This document shows, piece after piece, positions 18,424-27,816 of a DNA stretch of 64,000 bases. Below the pieces are notes generated by a model, which saw only the letters and a list, made by a program, of their open reading frames with translations, did no database searches and was not told where the DNA came from. Source of the DNA: Promethearchaeia archaeon. GTDB taxonomy: Archaea; Asgardarchaeota; Lokiarchaeia; Sigyniarchaeales; SOKP01. Each line of letters opens with the position of its first letter. Position 1 is the stretch's first letter. The DNA lies in NCBI GenBank assembly GCA_029856125.1, contig JAHQWJ010000138.1, positions 1-64,000 of the forward strand, in the 5' to 3' direction. The translations under genes and the position numbers were made by a program.

Positions 18424-19293
18424 TTATTCACTACTGAAATCTCTATAGTATTTGTGATTTATATTTTTTAATGTTTCAATAATATTGTTTTGCTTGCTTT
18501 CTGGCAATAGTTGGAGCTTTTCTATTAATTCAGAGGGATTTATGCTCGAAATATTTTTATAAATAAGGTAAAAAAGTAGGATAGCCACCAGTGGAGAAAT
18601 TACTACAATTAGAAGTGAACTTAGTGAGATTTTCAAGGGTAATGAACTTTCGATTCCAGTCCCTGGAAGGATGTACATAATTCCAAGAAAGCCATTAATT
18701 TCAGTTAGGGTTACTATTACTATGTTTAAAATATTTAAAAGGACAAATGTACCTAGGTTTATTAGGTAAATTAGCTTAAAATTTTTAAGATCTAGTTTAT
18801 TTACTAATATCTCCGAATTTATTTCAATATTGCTTTTGGTTTCAATTGTTATTTTAGAATATTTCCAAATGTCAATTAAGACCCAATAAAATCCAAATGT
18901 GTAAATGAAATTAAATATAATATTAAAAAAAACCCCATAAGTCTGAATGAGTTGGGGATGATAATATGATTCAGCCCCAATCCAAAAAAGTAATATCAAT
19001 TGTAATACCGTAGTAAAAATCAATCTATTAGCATGTTTTCTTTCTAATCCAAGAGGATTGTATGTGATTGCGTTATCAAAAATTGATAATCTCCATTTAT
19101 TAGCATTAATTAATCGAAAAAATAGAGAAAAAGTGTATGTTATTAACGGAAAAAGCAATAAAAAGATGTTTTTCCAAGACTGAGCCAAAATAAAGAGGTA
19201 AAATATCACAAAAATAATCAAATCGCGGAGTAAAGACTCATTTAGTAATTCTCTTAAAAGCAAAAACTCTTGCTTAGTATTCTTTTCTCTCAT
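18424..19293 (-). CDS. Multi-pass membrane protein, unknown
   Basis: This 289-aa protein has about six hydrophobic segments (starting with LIIFVIFYLFILA and LFPLITYTFSLFF). It also has a C-terminal charged helix (SSINPSELIEKLQLLPESK) that reads like a small cytosolic domain. No family is recognised. The start at 19293 (MREKNTKQEF) precedes a short cytosolic N-terminus. It is divergent from the XPD-like helicase gene, with a 17-bp tandem repeat in the shared promoter region. Confidence 0.78.
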   Translation of the reverse strand: MREKNTKQEFLLLRELLNESLLRDLIIFVIFYLFILAQSWKNIFLLLFPLITYTFSLFFRLINANKWRLSIFDNAITYNPLGLERKHANRLIFTTVLQLILLFWIGAESYYHPQLIQTYGVFFNIIFNFIYTFGFYWVLIDIWKYSKITIETKSNIEINSEILVNKLDLKNFKLIYLINLGTFVLLNILNIVIVTLTEINGFLGIMYILPGTGIESSLPLKISLSSLLIVVISPLVAILLFYLIYKNISSINPSELIEKLQLLPESKQNNIIETLKNINHKYYRDFSSE

Positions 19294-19334
19294 TTTTTTA
19301 TAAAATTAAGCATTAATAAATAAACTTATATGGT

Positions 19335-19368
19335 CTTTACAAATATTAACTCTTTACAAATATTAACT
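19335..19368. repeat. Perfect 17-bp tandem repeat in divergent promoter region
   Basis: The unit CTTTACAAATATTAACT occurs twice, head to tail, at 19335-19351 and 19352-19368 without mismatch. It sits between the divergent membrane-protein gene (start 19293) and the helicase gene (start 19412). It may be a replication slip or a duplicated regulator site. Confidence 0.9.
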
Positions 19369-19411
19369 CTTACTTCAAATTAAGAATACAAGATAACCAA
19401 CGAATAATATT

Positions 19412-21607
19412 ATGAAATTTTGCCCAAATTGCGAAAAAATACTATATCCTACTAATAATCGACTTTATTGTAAAGGTTGTTCTCTTTATTATGTCCTGAA
19501 AAAGGGTAGATTAGAAGTAAACAATGACAACGACTTTTTGAGCGAAATTAATCATGTAAATTTTGATGATAACAACTCTAAAGCGGAGTATAAAAAAAAA
19601 TCAGATAAAGATACGAGTAATTCAAATCCTCAAAAAACCAGTTACCTAACCTTTTTTCCTTATGAGCATTTTAGAAGTGAGCAAGAGAATATTATTAAAC
19701 AAATCGAAAAAGCTTCGCTGGAAAAAAAAAATTCTTTACTTGCAGCACCGAACGGGACAGGTAAGACCATTATAGCTTTAAGCGCCATGTTGCCCATAGC
19801 AATTAAAAAAAATTTAAAGATAATATATTTATGTCGCACCCACTCCCAAAACACTCGTATTATCAAGGAACTTACAAAAATTTCTAATAACTTGAGAAAT
19901 AATGATATTAATATTAAGGTTAACGGACTTTCTATTCGGGGAAGGAACGAAATGTGCCTTAATGAAGTACTTTTAGGTTTAAAACTTAATCCCAGAGAAT
20001 CAATGGCTGTGTGTTCAGATTTAAGAAAAAATAGGAGCTGTAAGTTTTTTCTCAACCTAATTAAAAAGAGAGATAAATACGATAATTTAATTAATATCGC
20101 TCCTGAAATTTTCAATAAACCCGTAGATGCTGAAGATTTAATCAAATTTTGTGACGACCAAAAATTGTGTCCTTATTTTTTGAGCAAATTTCTCTTAAAA
20201 GATATGAGGTTGATAATATGCAATTATCAATGGTTATTCAACCCATTTATCCAGCAGAATTTTTTGCAATTTATAGATAAAGAATTAACTAACTGCATTT
20301 TAATTTTTGATGAATGCCATAATATTATTGATGTAGCAACTGATGTTAACTCCCGTAGAATAACCCCGTATACGCTTAGGTTATGTTTAAAAGATCTTGA
20401 GATATATCGTTCACCAACTATTATGCAAACTTTCGTGAAGGCTCTTATAAGTCACTTAGAAAAAAAGAAGAAAAGTCTTAGTTTTGAGAAAGAAATAGAC
20501 GCTGAGAGATTCTTAGTTCAAGTGTATTCTATCTTGCGCATCGAAAATTTAAATGAGTTTGAAAATTTCGTTAATGATTTGCTTGATTTTAGTGAATCTA
20601 TTCACGAAGAGAAATTAGCTAATGGGGACATTTCAAGAGATTTTTTAGGTTCTTTAGCAGATTTCTGGATAAAATGGATAAGGTGTTATCTACTGGAAAA
20701 TTATTTCTTTTGTTATAATATCAAGAAGATTAAAGGGAAATCTACCATCTCTATAGAAATAGTTGCATTAGATCCTCGAGAAATTGCTATTCCTATTTTG
20801 AAAGAATGCTATACCAGCTTACATCTTTCAGGAACCGTAAATCCGTACGTATATAATAATTTGATGGGTTTACAACAGAGTGGAAAAAGTTACAAGGGCA
20901 TAATAGCGGATTCTCCATTTCAAAGACAACATATTAAGGCTATTATAACTGAAGGTGTTGATACTCGTAGAAAAAATCGAAATCCTCCAATGTTTAAAAA
21001 GATGCTCTCTAAAATTGAAGAAGTTATATGTAGCACCCCAGCAAATGTAGGCATATTTTGTGCATCGTATAAAATTCTAAATGCTTTAGCTAATAACGGT
21101 ATTGAATCCATTGCTATGAATTACGACAAGAAATTATTTATAGAGGAACCTGGTCTTTCTGCCTCTGAAAACGCTTATTTAATAAATGATTTTAAATCAA
21201 CAGCTTCTAAGCCCCGAAATGGAGCAATTTTGTTAGGCGTGTGTGGCGGACGAAATTCAGAAGGAGAAGATTATCCTGGTGACCATATGAACTCTGTAAT
21301 CATCGCTGGCTTCCCTTATCACTTACCTACACCTCGTGTTGACGCTAAGATTAAATATTACGATAAGGTTTTTAACGATCAAGGATGGAATTTTGCATAT
21401 CTTTATCCCGCTATTCAACGGGCAAATCAAGCTGCTGGGCGCCCGATAAGGAAGTTAAAAGATAAAGGGGCTATAATTTTTATGGATTTTCGCTTTAAAC
21501 AAAAATCCAAATGGATTGCTGAGTGGATAAGAAAGGAGTTAGAAATTATTCCAGATAAACCTAAAATTCTCTTCCAAAATCTAAAAGTCTTCTGGAAATC
21601 TAATTAG
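19412..21607 (+). CDS. XPD/Rad3-like Fe-S DNA helicase with N-terminal zinc ribbon
   Basis: This superfamily 2 helicase (731 aa) belongs to the XPD/DinG group. Walker A is APNGTGKT (112-119) and the DEAH-type box is DECH (300-303). Cys182, Cys201, Cys210 and Cys253 are placed to hold a 4Fe-4S cluster. Motifs V/VI read NSEGEDYPGDH and QAAGRPIRKLKDKG. Before the helicase core there is a short zinc ribbon (FCPNCEK...LYCKGC; C4, C7, C20, C23) and an acidic/lysine linker (35-80). XPD unwinds 5'->3' in repair. The Zn ribbon resembles the first ribbon of Rpb9/TFS, which is an unusual addition. Confidence 0.9.
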   Translation: MKFCPNCEKILYPTNNRLYCKGCSLYYVLKKGRLEVNNDNDFLSEINHVNFDDNNSKAEYKKKSDKDTSNSNPQKTSYLTFFPYEHFRSEQENIIKQIEKASLEKKNSLLAAPNGTGKTIIALSAMLPIAIKKNLKIIYLCRTHSQNTRIIKELTKISNNLRNNDINIKVNGLSIRGRNEMCLNEVLLGLKLNPRESMAVCSDLRKNRSCKFFLNLIKKRDKYDNLINIAPEIFNKPVDAEDLIKFCDDQKLCPYFLSKFLLKDMRLIICNYQWLFNPFIQQNFLQFIDKELTNCILIFDECHNIIDVATDVNSRRITPYTLRLCLKDLEIYRSPTIMQTFVKALISHLEKKKKSLSFEKEIDAERFLVQVYSILRIENLNEFENFVNDLLDFSESIHEEKLANGDISRDFLGSLADFWIKWIRCYLLENYFFCYNIKKIKGKSTISIEIVALDPREIAIPILKECYTSLHLSGTVNPYVYNNLMGLQQSGKSYKGIIADSPFQRQHIKAIITEGVDTRRKNRNPPMFKKMLSKIEEVICSTPANVGIFCASYKILNALANNGIESIAMNYDKKLFIEEPGLSASENAYLINDFKSTASKPRNGAILLGVCGGRNSEGEDYPGDHMNSVIIAGFPYHLPTPRVDAKIKYYDKVFNDQGWNFAYLYPAIQRANQAAGRPIRKLKDKGAIIFMDFRFKQKSKWIAEWIRKELEIIPDKPKILFQNLKVFWKSN

Positions 21608-21712
21608 TTTTTTCTCACCATTAAAAGATTGAGGGGTAAAGAATTGGAGAGAGAAGTTTATTATTGATTATCTTTACATATACTCCTTTTCTGTTCAAAT
21701 AACAGTTAAAGC

Positions 21713-23509
21713 TTAGGAATTTAAATTTTCGTATAAAAGAGCTAATTTTTTGGAAACCAAACTCCATGTAAAGTGTTCTTTCACCCTTTTATAACAATTT
21801 TCTTTTAGAGTATAAAAAAATTGAGGATTTAGAAGAACGTGTGATTTTATAACCTCGTCAGGAATTTGATTAACGATCTCAAGCGTATCTGTGTCAAATA
21901 TTGTGTGATTTTCAGAAATATTAACCAAATGAGCGACTTCTTGAGATTTAAACAATGATATTAGAGCTTTTGCGAATTGATCAGGATTATCTTTATCAAT
22001 TAAAATTCCCGTACCCGTTTTTGGATTCATTACAGCATCAACCATAGTTTCTTGCAAACCTCCTACCTTTGTGGCGATAATCGGAATTTTGCATGCCATC
22101 GCTTCTAGCGCCATAATACCAAAAGGTTCCCATCTCGATAGAGCACAATAAACATCCGCAGATAAATGTGCTAATAAAAAAATGTCTGAAGCTACACCAA
22201 AAATGATTCTGATGTTCTGAGGATATTGTTTTACGAATTGTGAATAAGCTTTAATTTCATTTATACTATAATCCGTAGGTAGTATCAAAAAAAGAAATTT
22301 AGCGTTAGGTAGTACTTTCAAAACTTCTGGAACAGCTTCAAAAATAGTATCAAATCCCTTTTGGGGTGAAATTCGGCCTGTTGTTAAAACTAATGGGCCC
22401 GAATCCAAAAAAGCTTTAATGTTACCGTTTTTGACGAGTGGGTTTCCATTCGAAATTTCATTTATAGTGTTTAACACGTTTTGGGAACTAATTAGTGGAC
22501 TTTGGCTGAGATTTCCGATTTTATATTCCAACAGAAATCTCTTCATATTCTGTTGATTAATTTCAGTATTGTCGGTAATTTGCAGAAAACTACGAATCTC
22601 TTTCCCATGAATCTCAATAACCTGATTAAAAATTTCATAATAATCCCAATCGCAACCATCCCAAATAAAATCCGCTTTAAATTCTATTAATCCCTTTCCA
22701 CATTTTGGAATGATATCCGAATTTAAATACGACTCGCTTACAGTAGTCACCATATCCGAAATAATCGCTCCGATTTTTTCAACAATAGGCATTCGAAATT
22801 CTGTTCCTTTATTTTCGTCGAATTGAGATATTTGTAGAATCTGGTTCAAGTTTAACATTTTAAATCCGCTGCTAAGCAGTACCCTGATTGAAGTGTCATC
22901 TATCGCACAAATTTTGTAAAAATTATATTCAAACCTAGGCCTTGTCATTAAGTGTATAGTTAGTATTGATGCAACTTTCAACCCATTTCTTGCTAACACT
23001 TGTTTCATTCCGAAAAAGGGCAATACTACGTGATAATCGTGTAAATGTACTATGTTTGGTATTCTTTCTTCTTTATTTTCAATGAAATAGCGTACCAAAC
23101 AACGAATTCCTAGACTAAATAGCGCAATTTTCCCCATTATGGTATTTGGATTATATACCGTGTTGTCATCTAAAAATTTTGAGGTAAATGAATTTTCGCC
23201 GGATAATAAAATTATTTCAACGTTTTCTTTTTTAAATTTATAAAACGAGATGTTATAACTCGCTACTCTTTCTTCCATTCCAAACAACGTAGGGTTTATA
23301 GTTCCAACACAGGTGAAGGGTAGTTTTTCTAAAGCGTATTTATTCTTTAAATCCTCAACCTTTCCATGTGAGGGCATAAATACGGTAATATTGAACTGTT
23401 TAGATAAATGTTTAGCCTGATTTGCTGGTACTTCTGCAAGTCCTCCAACTTTTGCTACACCGGCATACTCAAATGAGAAAATCCACACGCTTTTCTTATT
23501 TTCCATCAA
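21713..23509 (-). CDS. glgA: Glycogen/starch synthase, GT5-like
   Basis: This 598-aa GT-B glycosyltransferase elongates alpha-1,4-glucan from ADP- or UDP-glucose. The N-terminal domain opens with FSFEYAGVAKVGGLAEVPA, containing the KVGGL motif that binds the donor phosphate. The C-terminal domain shows TTGRISPQKGFDTIFEA and RWEPFGIMALEAMACKIP (catalytic Glu region), then VGGLQE. It is longer than bacterial GlgA (~480 aa), with extra sequence in the middle (about residues 215-345). A GH57 glucan-active enzyme lies 6 kb away. The gene is alone on this strand, 200 bp from the ceramidase-like gene. Confidence 0.9.
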   Translation of the reverse strand: MMENKKSVWIFSFEYAGVAKVGGLAEVPANQAKHLSKQFNITVFMPSHGKVEDLKNKYALEKLPFTCVGTINPTLFGMEERVASYNISFYKFKKENVEIILLSGENSFTSKFLDDNTVYNPNTIMGKIALFSLGIRCLVRYFIENKEERIPNIVHLHDYHVVLPFFGMKQVLARNGLKVASILTIHLMTRPRFEYNFYKICAIDDTSIRVLLSSGFKMLNLNQILQISQFDENKGTEFRMPIVEKIGAIISDMVTTVSESYLNSDIIPKCGKGLIEFKADFIWDGCDWDYYEIFNQVIEIHGKEIRSFLQITDNTEINQQNMKRFLLEYKIGNLSQSPLISSQNVLNTINEISNGNPLVKNGNIKAFLDSGPLVLTTGRISPQKGFDTIFEAVPEVLKVLPNAKFLFLILPTDYSINEIKAYSQFVKQYPQNIRIIFGVASDIFLLAHLSADVYCALSRWEPFGIMALEAMACKIPIIATKVGGLQETMVDAVMNPKTGTGILIDKDNPDQFAKALISLFKSQEVAHLVNISENHTIFDTDTLEIVNQIPDEVIKSHVLLNPQFFYTLKENCYKRVKEHFTWSLVSKKLALLYENLNS

Positions 23510-23701
23510 TTTAACTCATTTTTTTTGAAACATGAATTACAGAAAAAAGCCTATGTAATCAATAATTGTATTCATCTAATTATTTGACTTAAAATGTTAT
23601 TTTTATAAAAGGTTAATCAAAAGTGATTATTGTTTGAAACAATAACATGAATAAAAAGATCAATGTAAAAATCAGATTGAATAGATATCCTTTACTTATT
23701 T

Positions 23702-25096
23702 CTAAGATTTATCGTTAATTTCTTTTAGTAATTTCTTCGCATTATTTTCGATATAAGCTCCACACAGAGGACTAAAGCACATAAATGGTTCATACCCGCC
23801 TTCCTTAATATACATTTCTAGTGGGAATAAATAACCTATCCAATCTTGAGTATTCTGGAAAATTAGCGTGTTTTCCTTTTTAGTTGGGGCATGAGAAATT
23901 AGAGTTTTTCCAATATCTTCAAATAATTCGCCGGGAATTGTTATTATTCCAAAAGTATTACCATTACCAGCTGTAAATTTAATAAAATGAATTACTGTTT
24001 TTCCATAATTCTTTAAATTTTTGCGTTCAACCGTAAAAAATGGAAAGTTAACAGACTTGTAATCAAACTTGGCTATTTTAAACAAGAAATATTTTTTTAA
24101 TACCCACTTTGCTTTATTTGAAAACCATACTTTTGAATAATATTTCGCATCTTTCTGGGGAATTAAAAATCTCTTCGTATTTATATCAACTTCTGTCAAC
24201 GTAGAGTAATCCTTTTTAGGAATAGACTTAGCAACTTTTAAAGCTTCTTCTCCAATCGAATAACCTATTTTTTTAGTATGTTTGTAGGTTCCAAGCTGAT
24301 CATAGGATATTGTCTTGTCTTTTTCTATTTTTTCTAGGTTAGTCCCTGAGGTTGTTATTGGATTTAAATCTCCTGACGGACCGTTAAAATAAATAGCTTT
24401 AATGCTTCCGCTGGTTAAATCATCAATTATAGAAATTACCCTCCCTGGAAAATCAGCAGATAACTTATCATTTTTATATGAAAGCGTGGTCGGATGACAA
24501 GAATAATTAATTATAATCCCTATTATCTTATTGTCTTCTAATTTTTTAAAAGCAATAACCCCTAAATCAGGTAAGACTTTCCGAGTTGGCCATCTTCGAT
24601 TAAGTACAATATCAGGGTTAAAACTTTCTTTTTTCCAAGCTATTGTACATGGCTCTAGATCCTCAAATAATTTACTAACCATTCTCACAATTCTATTTGT
24701 TATCCGTACGATAAATCTATCATTTTTGTTATCGGCAAACATCACCCCTTTTATGAATCCTAATGCTCCACCGGGATAATAAAACTCACCCGTAAGATCA
24801 AATGAGGAATGGGTGTGAGTGGCATGCAGAAATATTTCATCTGGATTTAACGACTTAAATTTTAAAATCAATCTCTTTTTAATATACTCAACAATCGAAA
24901 GGGGTAATTTTAATATATCAACCGAAATCATTAATAAATAATTATTATTATTACCATTATTTATGTTTAGTAAAACACCATAAGCATGAATATCGTCCAA
25001 CTTTCCTAAGCAAGGGTCTTTACGAGAATAACCTGCCATGGGTTTTCCTATAAAATCCTTTGGTGTAATTTTTGTACTATTAAACGCAACTTTCAT
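23702..25096 (-). CDS. Neutral/alkaline ceramidase-like hydrolase, cytosolic
   Basis: This 464-aa protein matches the N-terminal catalytic part of neutral/alkaline non-lysosomal ceramidases. MAGYSRKDPCLGKLDDIHA resembles the family start. HATHTHSS gives zinc-binding His residues, INYSCHPTTLS supplies another His, and FNGPSGDLNP matches the conserved 'GD.nP' strand. There is no signal peptide and the usual C-terminal Ig-like domain is lacking, so it is probably cytosolic. Asgard archaea are thought to have ether lipids, so sphingolipid ceramides are unlikely substrates; another amide or ester is probable. It is a single gene on the minus strand. Confidence 0.82.
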   Translation of the reverse strand: MKVAFNSTKITPKDFIGKPMAGYSRKDPCLGKLDDIHAYGVLLNINNGNNNNYLLMISVDILKLPLSIVEYIKKRLILKFKSLNPDEIFLHATHTHSSFDLTGEFYYPGGALGFIKGVMFADNKNDRFIVRITNRIVRMVSKLFEDLEPCTIAWKKESFNPDIVLNRRWPTRKVLPDLGVIAFKKLEDNKIIGIIINYSCHPTTLSYKNDKLSADFPGRVISIIDDLTSGSIKAIYFNGPSGDLNPITTSGTNLEKIEKDKTISYDQLGTYKHTKKIGYSIGEEALKVAKSIPKKDYSTLTEVDINTKRFLIPQKDAKYYSKVWFSNKAKWVLKKYFLFKIAKFDYKSVNFPFFTVERKNLKNYGKTVIHFIKFTAGNGNTFGIITIPGELFEDIGKTLISHAPTKKENTLIFQNTQDWIGYLFPLEMYIKEGGYEPFMCFSPLCGAYIENNAKKLLKEINDKS

Positions 25097-25231
25097 TGGA
25101 TTATATTAAATGGGTTTTGCTCAAAAAGTTTTCTTTTTTAAAATCTACGATAAAAAGAACTGCATTTACGAAAATTTTTATCTTTTCAAATATTTTTTTC
25201 TAGTAATTCAAATATAACAAATGGTTTTTTT

Positions 25232-25525
25232 ATGGCTTTGAATAAATTAGATTTACTAGGACTTGAAGGGGTCATTTCCAATTACAAACAAGGTCGTCAC
25301 ACAATTCACCTAAAGCACTGTATAATCGTATTTCCAAATATTATTAACAGAAAAGAGGCTAATAAATTAATTGGAAGGACCGTTGTATGGGAAAGTTCTA
25401 CGGGAAAGCAATTGAAAGGAATAATTACACGAGCACATGGTAATAATGGTGCTATTAGAGCTCATTTCAAAAAAGCCGGCGTTCCTGGGCAGGCGTTAGG
25501 CACAAAAATTAAAATAATTAAATAG
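25232..25525 (+). CDS. rpl35ae: Ribosomal protein eL33 (L35Ae)
   Basis: This 97-aa large-subunit ribosomal protein is found only in eukaryotes and some archaea. The family pattern is clear: GVISNYKQGRHTIHLKH, then IGRTVVWESSTGKQLKGII, and the signature AHGNNGAIRAHFKKAGVPGQ. The length fits the archaeal members (85-100 aa). It is encoded alone, with a 135-bp upstream region. Its presence is in line with a deep archaeal lineage close to eukaryotes. Confidence 0.93.
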   Translation: MALNKLDLLGLEGVISNYKQGRHTIHLKHCIIVFPNIINRKEANKLIGRTVVWESSTGKQLKGIITRAHGNNGAIRAHFKKAGVPGQALGTKIKIIK

Positions 25526-25689
25526 TTCTTATTCAATCGATTCTTATTTTTCTTCTTAGTTATATCTGAATATTACATGATACGGGAATAATATAGCTTT
25601 TTTTATGTTTTAGAATTTCTTATTCTTCTGATAAAGCGATCAAAAATTGGTTGTTTTTAAATTTAAATAATTCGGGTTTAAAACTTATT

Positions 25690-27780
25690 ATGTCGGAGCC
25701 ACACTTCCAAATTTGCCGTTTCTGTCAAAGAAATGTTAAATTAGCGTATTATTGTGAAAGTTGTGGGACCAGCTGTTGTTCGGACTGTCTTCACGAAGAA
25801 AAAATTAAAACATTTGTTTGTCAAGATTGTGACTCAACAGATATAACTATTTCTGAATCAGGAGATAAGAAGATATGTAAAGATTGCGGTGCTGAGAACA
25901 TAGAAAGTTCCAATCAGCTCCTAAAATCATGTCCAAAATGCCATTCGAACCAAATTATTAATATCTATGAAAAAAAAGAAGATTTAGAAAAACATTTTTT
26001 GGAGCTAATTAAAAACTCAAGAGGTTTCATAACTCCCTTAAGAGATTTATTAGGGTCTTTGTATCGATTAAAACAAAAAGTTATAGATGCAAGAGCTCCC
26101 CCTGTTAGGTGTTTTCACTACCCTACTATGGAATTAGATCTATTAGCTCTCTTCAAGTTATTTATATATGCGAAAGAAAATCTTATAGAAAAAATTCGTA
26201 ATTTTCTTCAACATCTATCGCTTAATAAAGAATATTTTTTTGATATTTACACGCAACAAAATTCGAATATAAAGATTATTGAAGATATTTTAGAGAATTT
26301 AACGAGAAGCTATAATTCAATAAATTCTTTTATAGCCAATAATGTAAAAACAATTAGTACGAGCGTCGAGACTCTTTCAAAAAATCTCAATTTTATTGAT
26401 AAGATAACATTTTATTTCATAAATTATCTAAAGTTTCTGAATCTAGCCGACGAAGAAAAACCCGTATATGCAATATATGCAAAACTATCTAACGGCCTTA
26501 ATACTCAAGATAAATTCAAAAAAGATAAAGGAATTCTTTTTATAACTAATTTTGACCTTTCTTTTGTTCGTGAATATGGGAAGCGAAAGAAGAAGCAAGA
26601 GGGTATCTTTAAAGCTCCCGTAAAGGATTTAACCAAAGTTCAAATCAGAGGAAAAATTTTCAAGAAACTTTATATTGAGTTTCCTTACGGTAGATATGAA
26701 TTTTCTCTTCCTCCCAACTCTGCTTCTAGAGTATTAGATTATATTTTACTCGCAAGAAGTTTTGACGAGACAATCGTTTACGATAAAGAGGCTGCTCAAA
26801 AACTTTTTAATATTGAGGTTGATTTGAGTGATCTAACGAACTTTATTGAGGAAGCCATCAATTCTTTCTTCAGTTTGAAATGTAAATATAATAATGTTAA
26901 TCCAAATAATGGATTGGCTAATCACAGTCAGGTATCGCAGGCATTTAATCAAAACCCGAATTATTTGTCTAATATCACAGCAAGTCAGCCTTTGTATAAT
27001 CCTTATCAAAATAGAAATCCCAATGATCCAAACTTTTCCTATTATTCTAATCCGAATTATCAAAATTTACCCGGAAATCCATTATTCCATCCTGGAAACA
27101 TAAAAAACCCTGGAAATTCAAATTACAATTACAATAACGTACCGATTAATCCTCCACCGATTTATAATCAGGACGAATTTTTCTTACAAAACTTAATCGA
27201 TAACAATAGGATTCAAAATTACAAACCCACAAGTTTTAACAATGGTTTCGGAAATCGCATTACAAACGCGGAGGAAAAAAATTTATTGATGAGAAAATTA
27301 GAACAATTACAAAAATATGGCAGAATTTTTCCTAACACACCACCCAATAACTCATATAACTTTGATGTTTTGAAAAACAATCCGGCATACTATGAGCCAA
27401 TAGAAAGGGGTAGACGAATGCCGCAATATGACGATTATTCAAAAAATCACCTATCTGAATTATTCAATCGTGATTCTATTTCAAATTATCCAGATGAAAG
27501 GTCAAAACATTACTCAAAAAAGCATAGTAAAACAAGACGTAAAAAAATGTTTGACCTACAAAAAGAGAAATACAGCCTTGAAGAAACGCTAAAAGCTTTA
27601 GACTCTAAATTTGAATCCGGAAATATCTCCGAAATAGATTTCTTTAAAAACTTTAAGAATTTACAAAAGGAAATTTATATAATCGAGAAAAACCTTGAAG
27701 TTTTAGATGATGACATGGAAAATGACGAGTTTTTAAGGAATACACCAAAAGAAATTGACAGAAAAAGATATTACTCTTAA
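25690..27780 (+). CDS. Multidomain protein: B-box/RING-like zinc fingers, helical region, PH/GRAM-like domain, Asn/Pro-rich linker, SHOCT-like tail
   Basis: I chose ATG 25690 (MSEPHFQICRFC). The frame is open to a TTG at 25651, but that adds only a weak 13-aa stretch. The 696-aa protein starts with Cys clusters C9/C12, C22/C25, C29/C30/C33 and C44/C47, a B-box-like pattern. A zinc ribbon (C63/C66...C81/C84) follows. Residues ~90-265 are helical, possibly coiled coil. Residues ~280-345 (GILFITNFDLSFVREYGK, then VQIRGKIFKKLYIEF) form a beta-rich PH/GRAM-like segment. A low-complexity Asn/Pro/Tyr-rich stretch (~400-520) and a charged helical tail like SHOCT (~625-690) end the protein. No enzyme motif is seen; a scaffold is likely. 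Confidence 0.78.
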   Translation: MSEPHFQICRFCQRNVKLAYYCESCGTSCCSDCLHEEKIKTFVCQDCDSTDITISESGDKKICKDCGAENIESSNQLLKSCPKCHSNQIINIYEKKEDLEKHFLELIKNSRGFITPLRDLLGSLYRLKQKVIDARAPPVRCFHYPTMELDLLALFKLFIYAKENLIEKIRNFLQHLSLNKEYFFDIYTQQNSNIKIIEDILENLTRSYNSINSFIANNVKTISTSVETLSKNLNFIDKITFYFINYLKFLNLADEEKPVYAIYAKLSNGLNTQDKFKKDKGILFITNFDLSFVREYGKRKKKQEGIFKAPVKDLTKVQIRGKIFKKLYIEFPYGRYEFSLPPNSASRVLDYILLARSFDETIVYDKEAAQKLFNIEVDLSDLTNFIEEAINSFFSLKCKYNNVNPNNGLANHSQVSQAFNQNPNYLSNITASQPLYNPYQNRNPNDPNFSYYSNPNYQNLPGNPLFHPGNIKNPGNSNYNYNNVPINPPPIYNQDEFFLQNLIDNNRIQNYKPTSFNNGFGNRITNAEEKNLLMRKLEQLQKYGRIFPNTPPNNSYNFDVLKNNPAYYEPIERGRRMPQYDDYSKNHLSELFNRDSISNYPDERSKHYSKKHSKTRRKKMFDLQKEKYSLEETLKALDSKFESGNISEIDFFKNFKNLQKEIYIIEKNLEVLDDDMENDEFLRNTPKEIDRKRYYS

Positions 27781-27816
27781 GTTCTACTTATACAATTCAA
27801 TATGGCTATATTGAAT

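Noticed and set aside
26833-27103. Extra ORFs on both strands inside the zinc finger gene
   Set aside because: They are shadows of the AAT-rich coding stretch for the Asn/Pro linker, with repetitive Ile composition.
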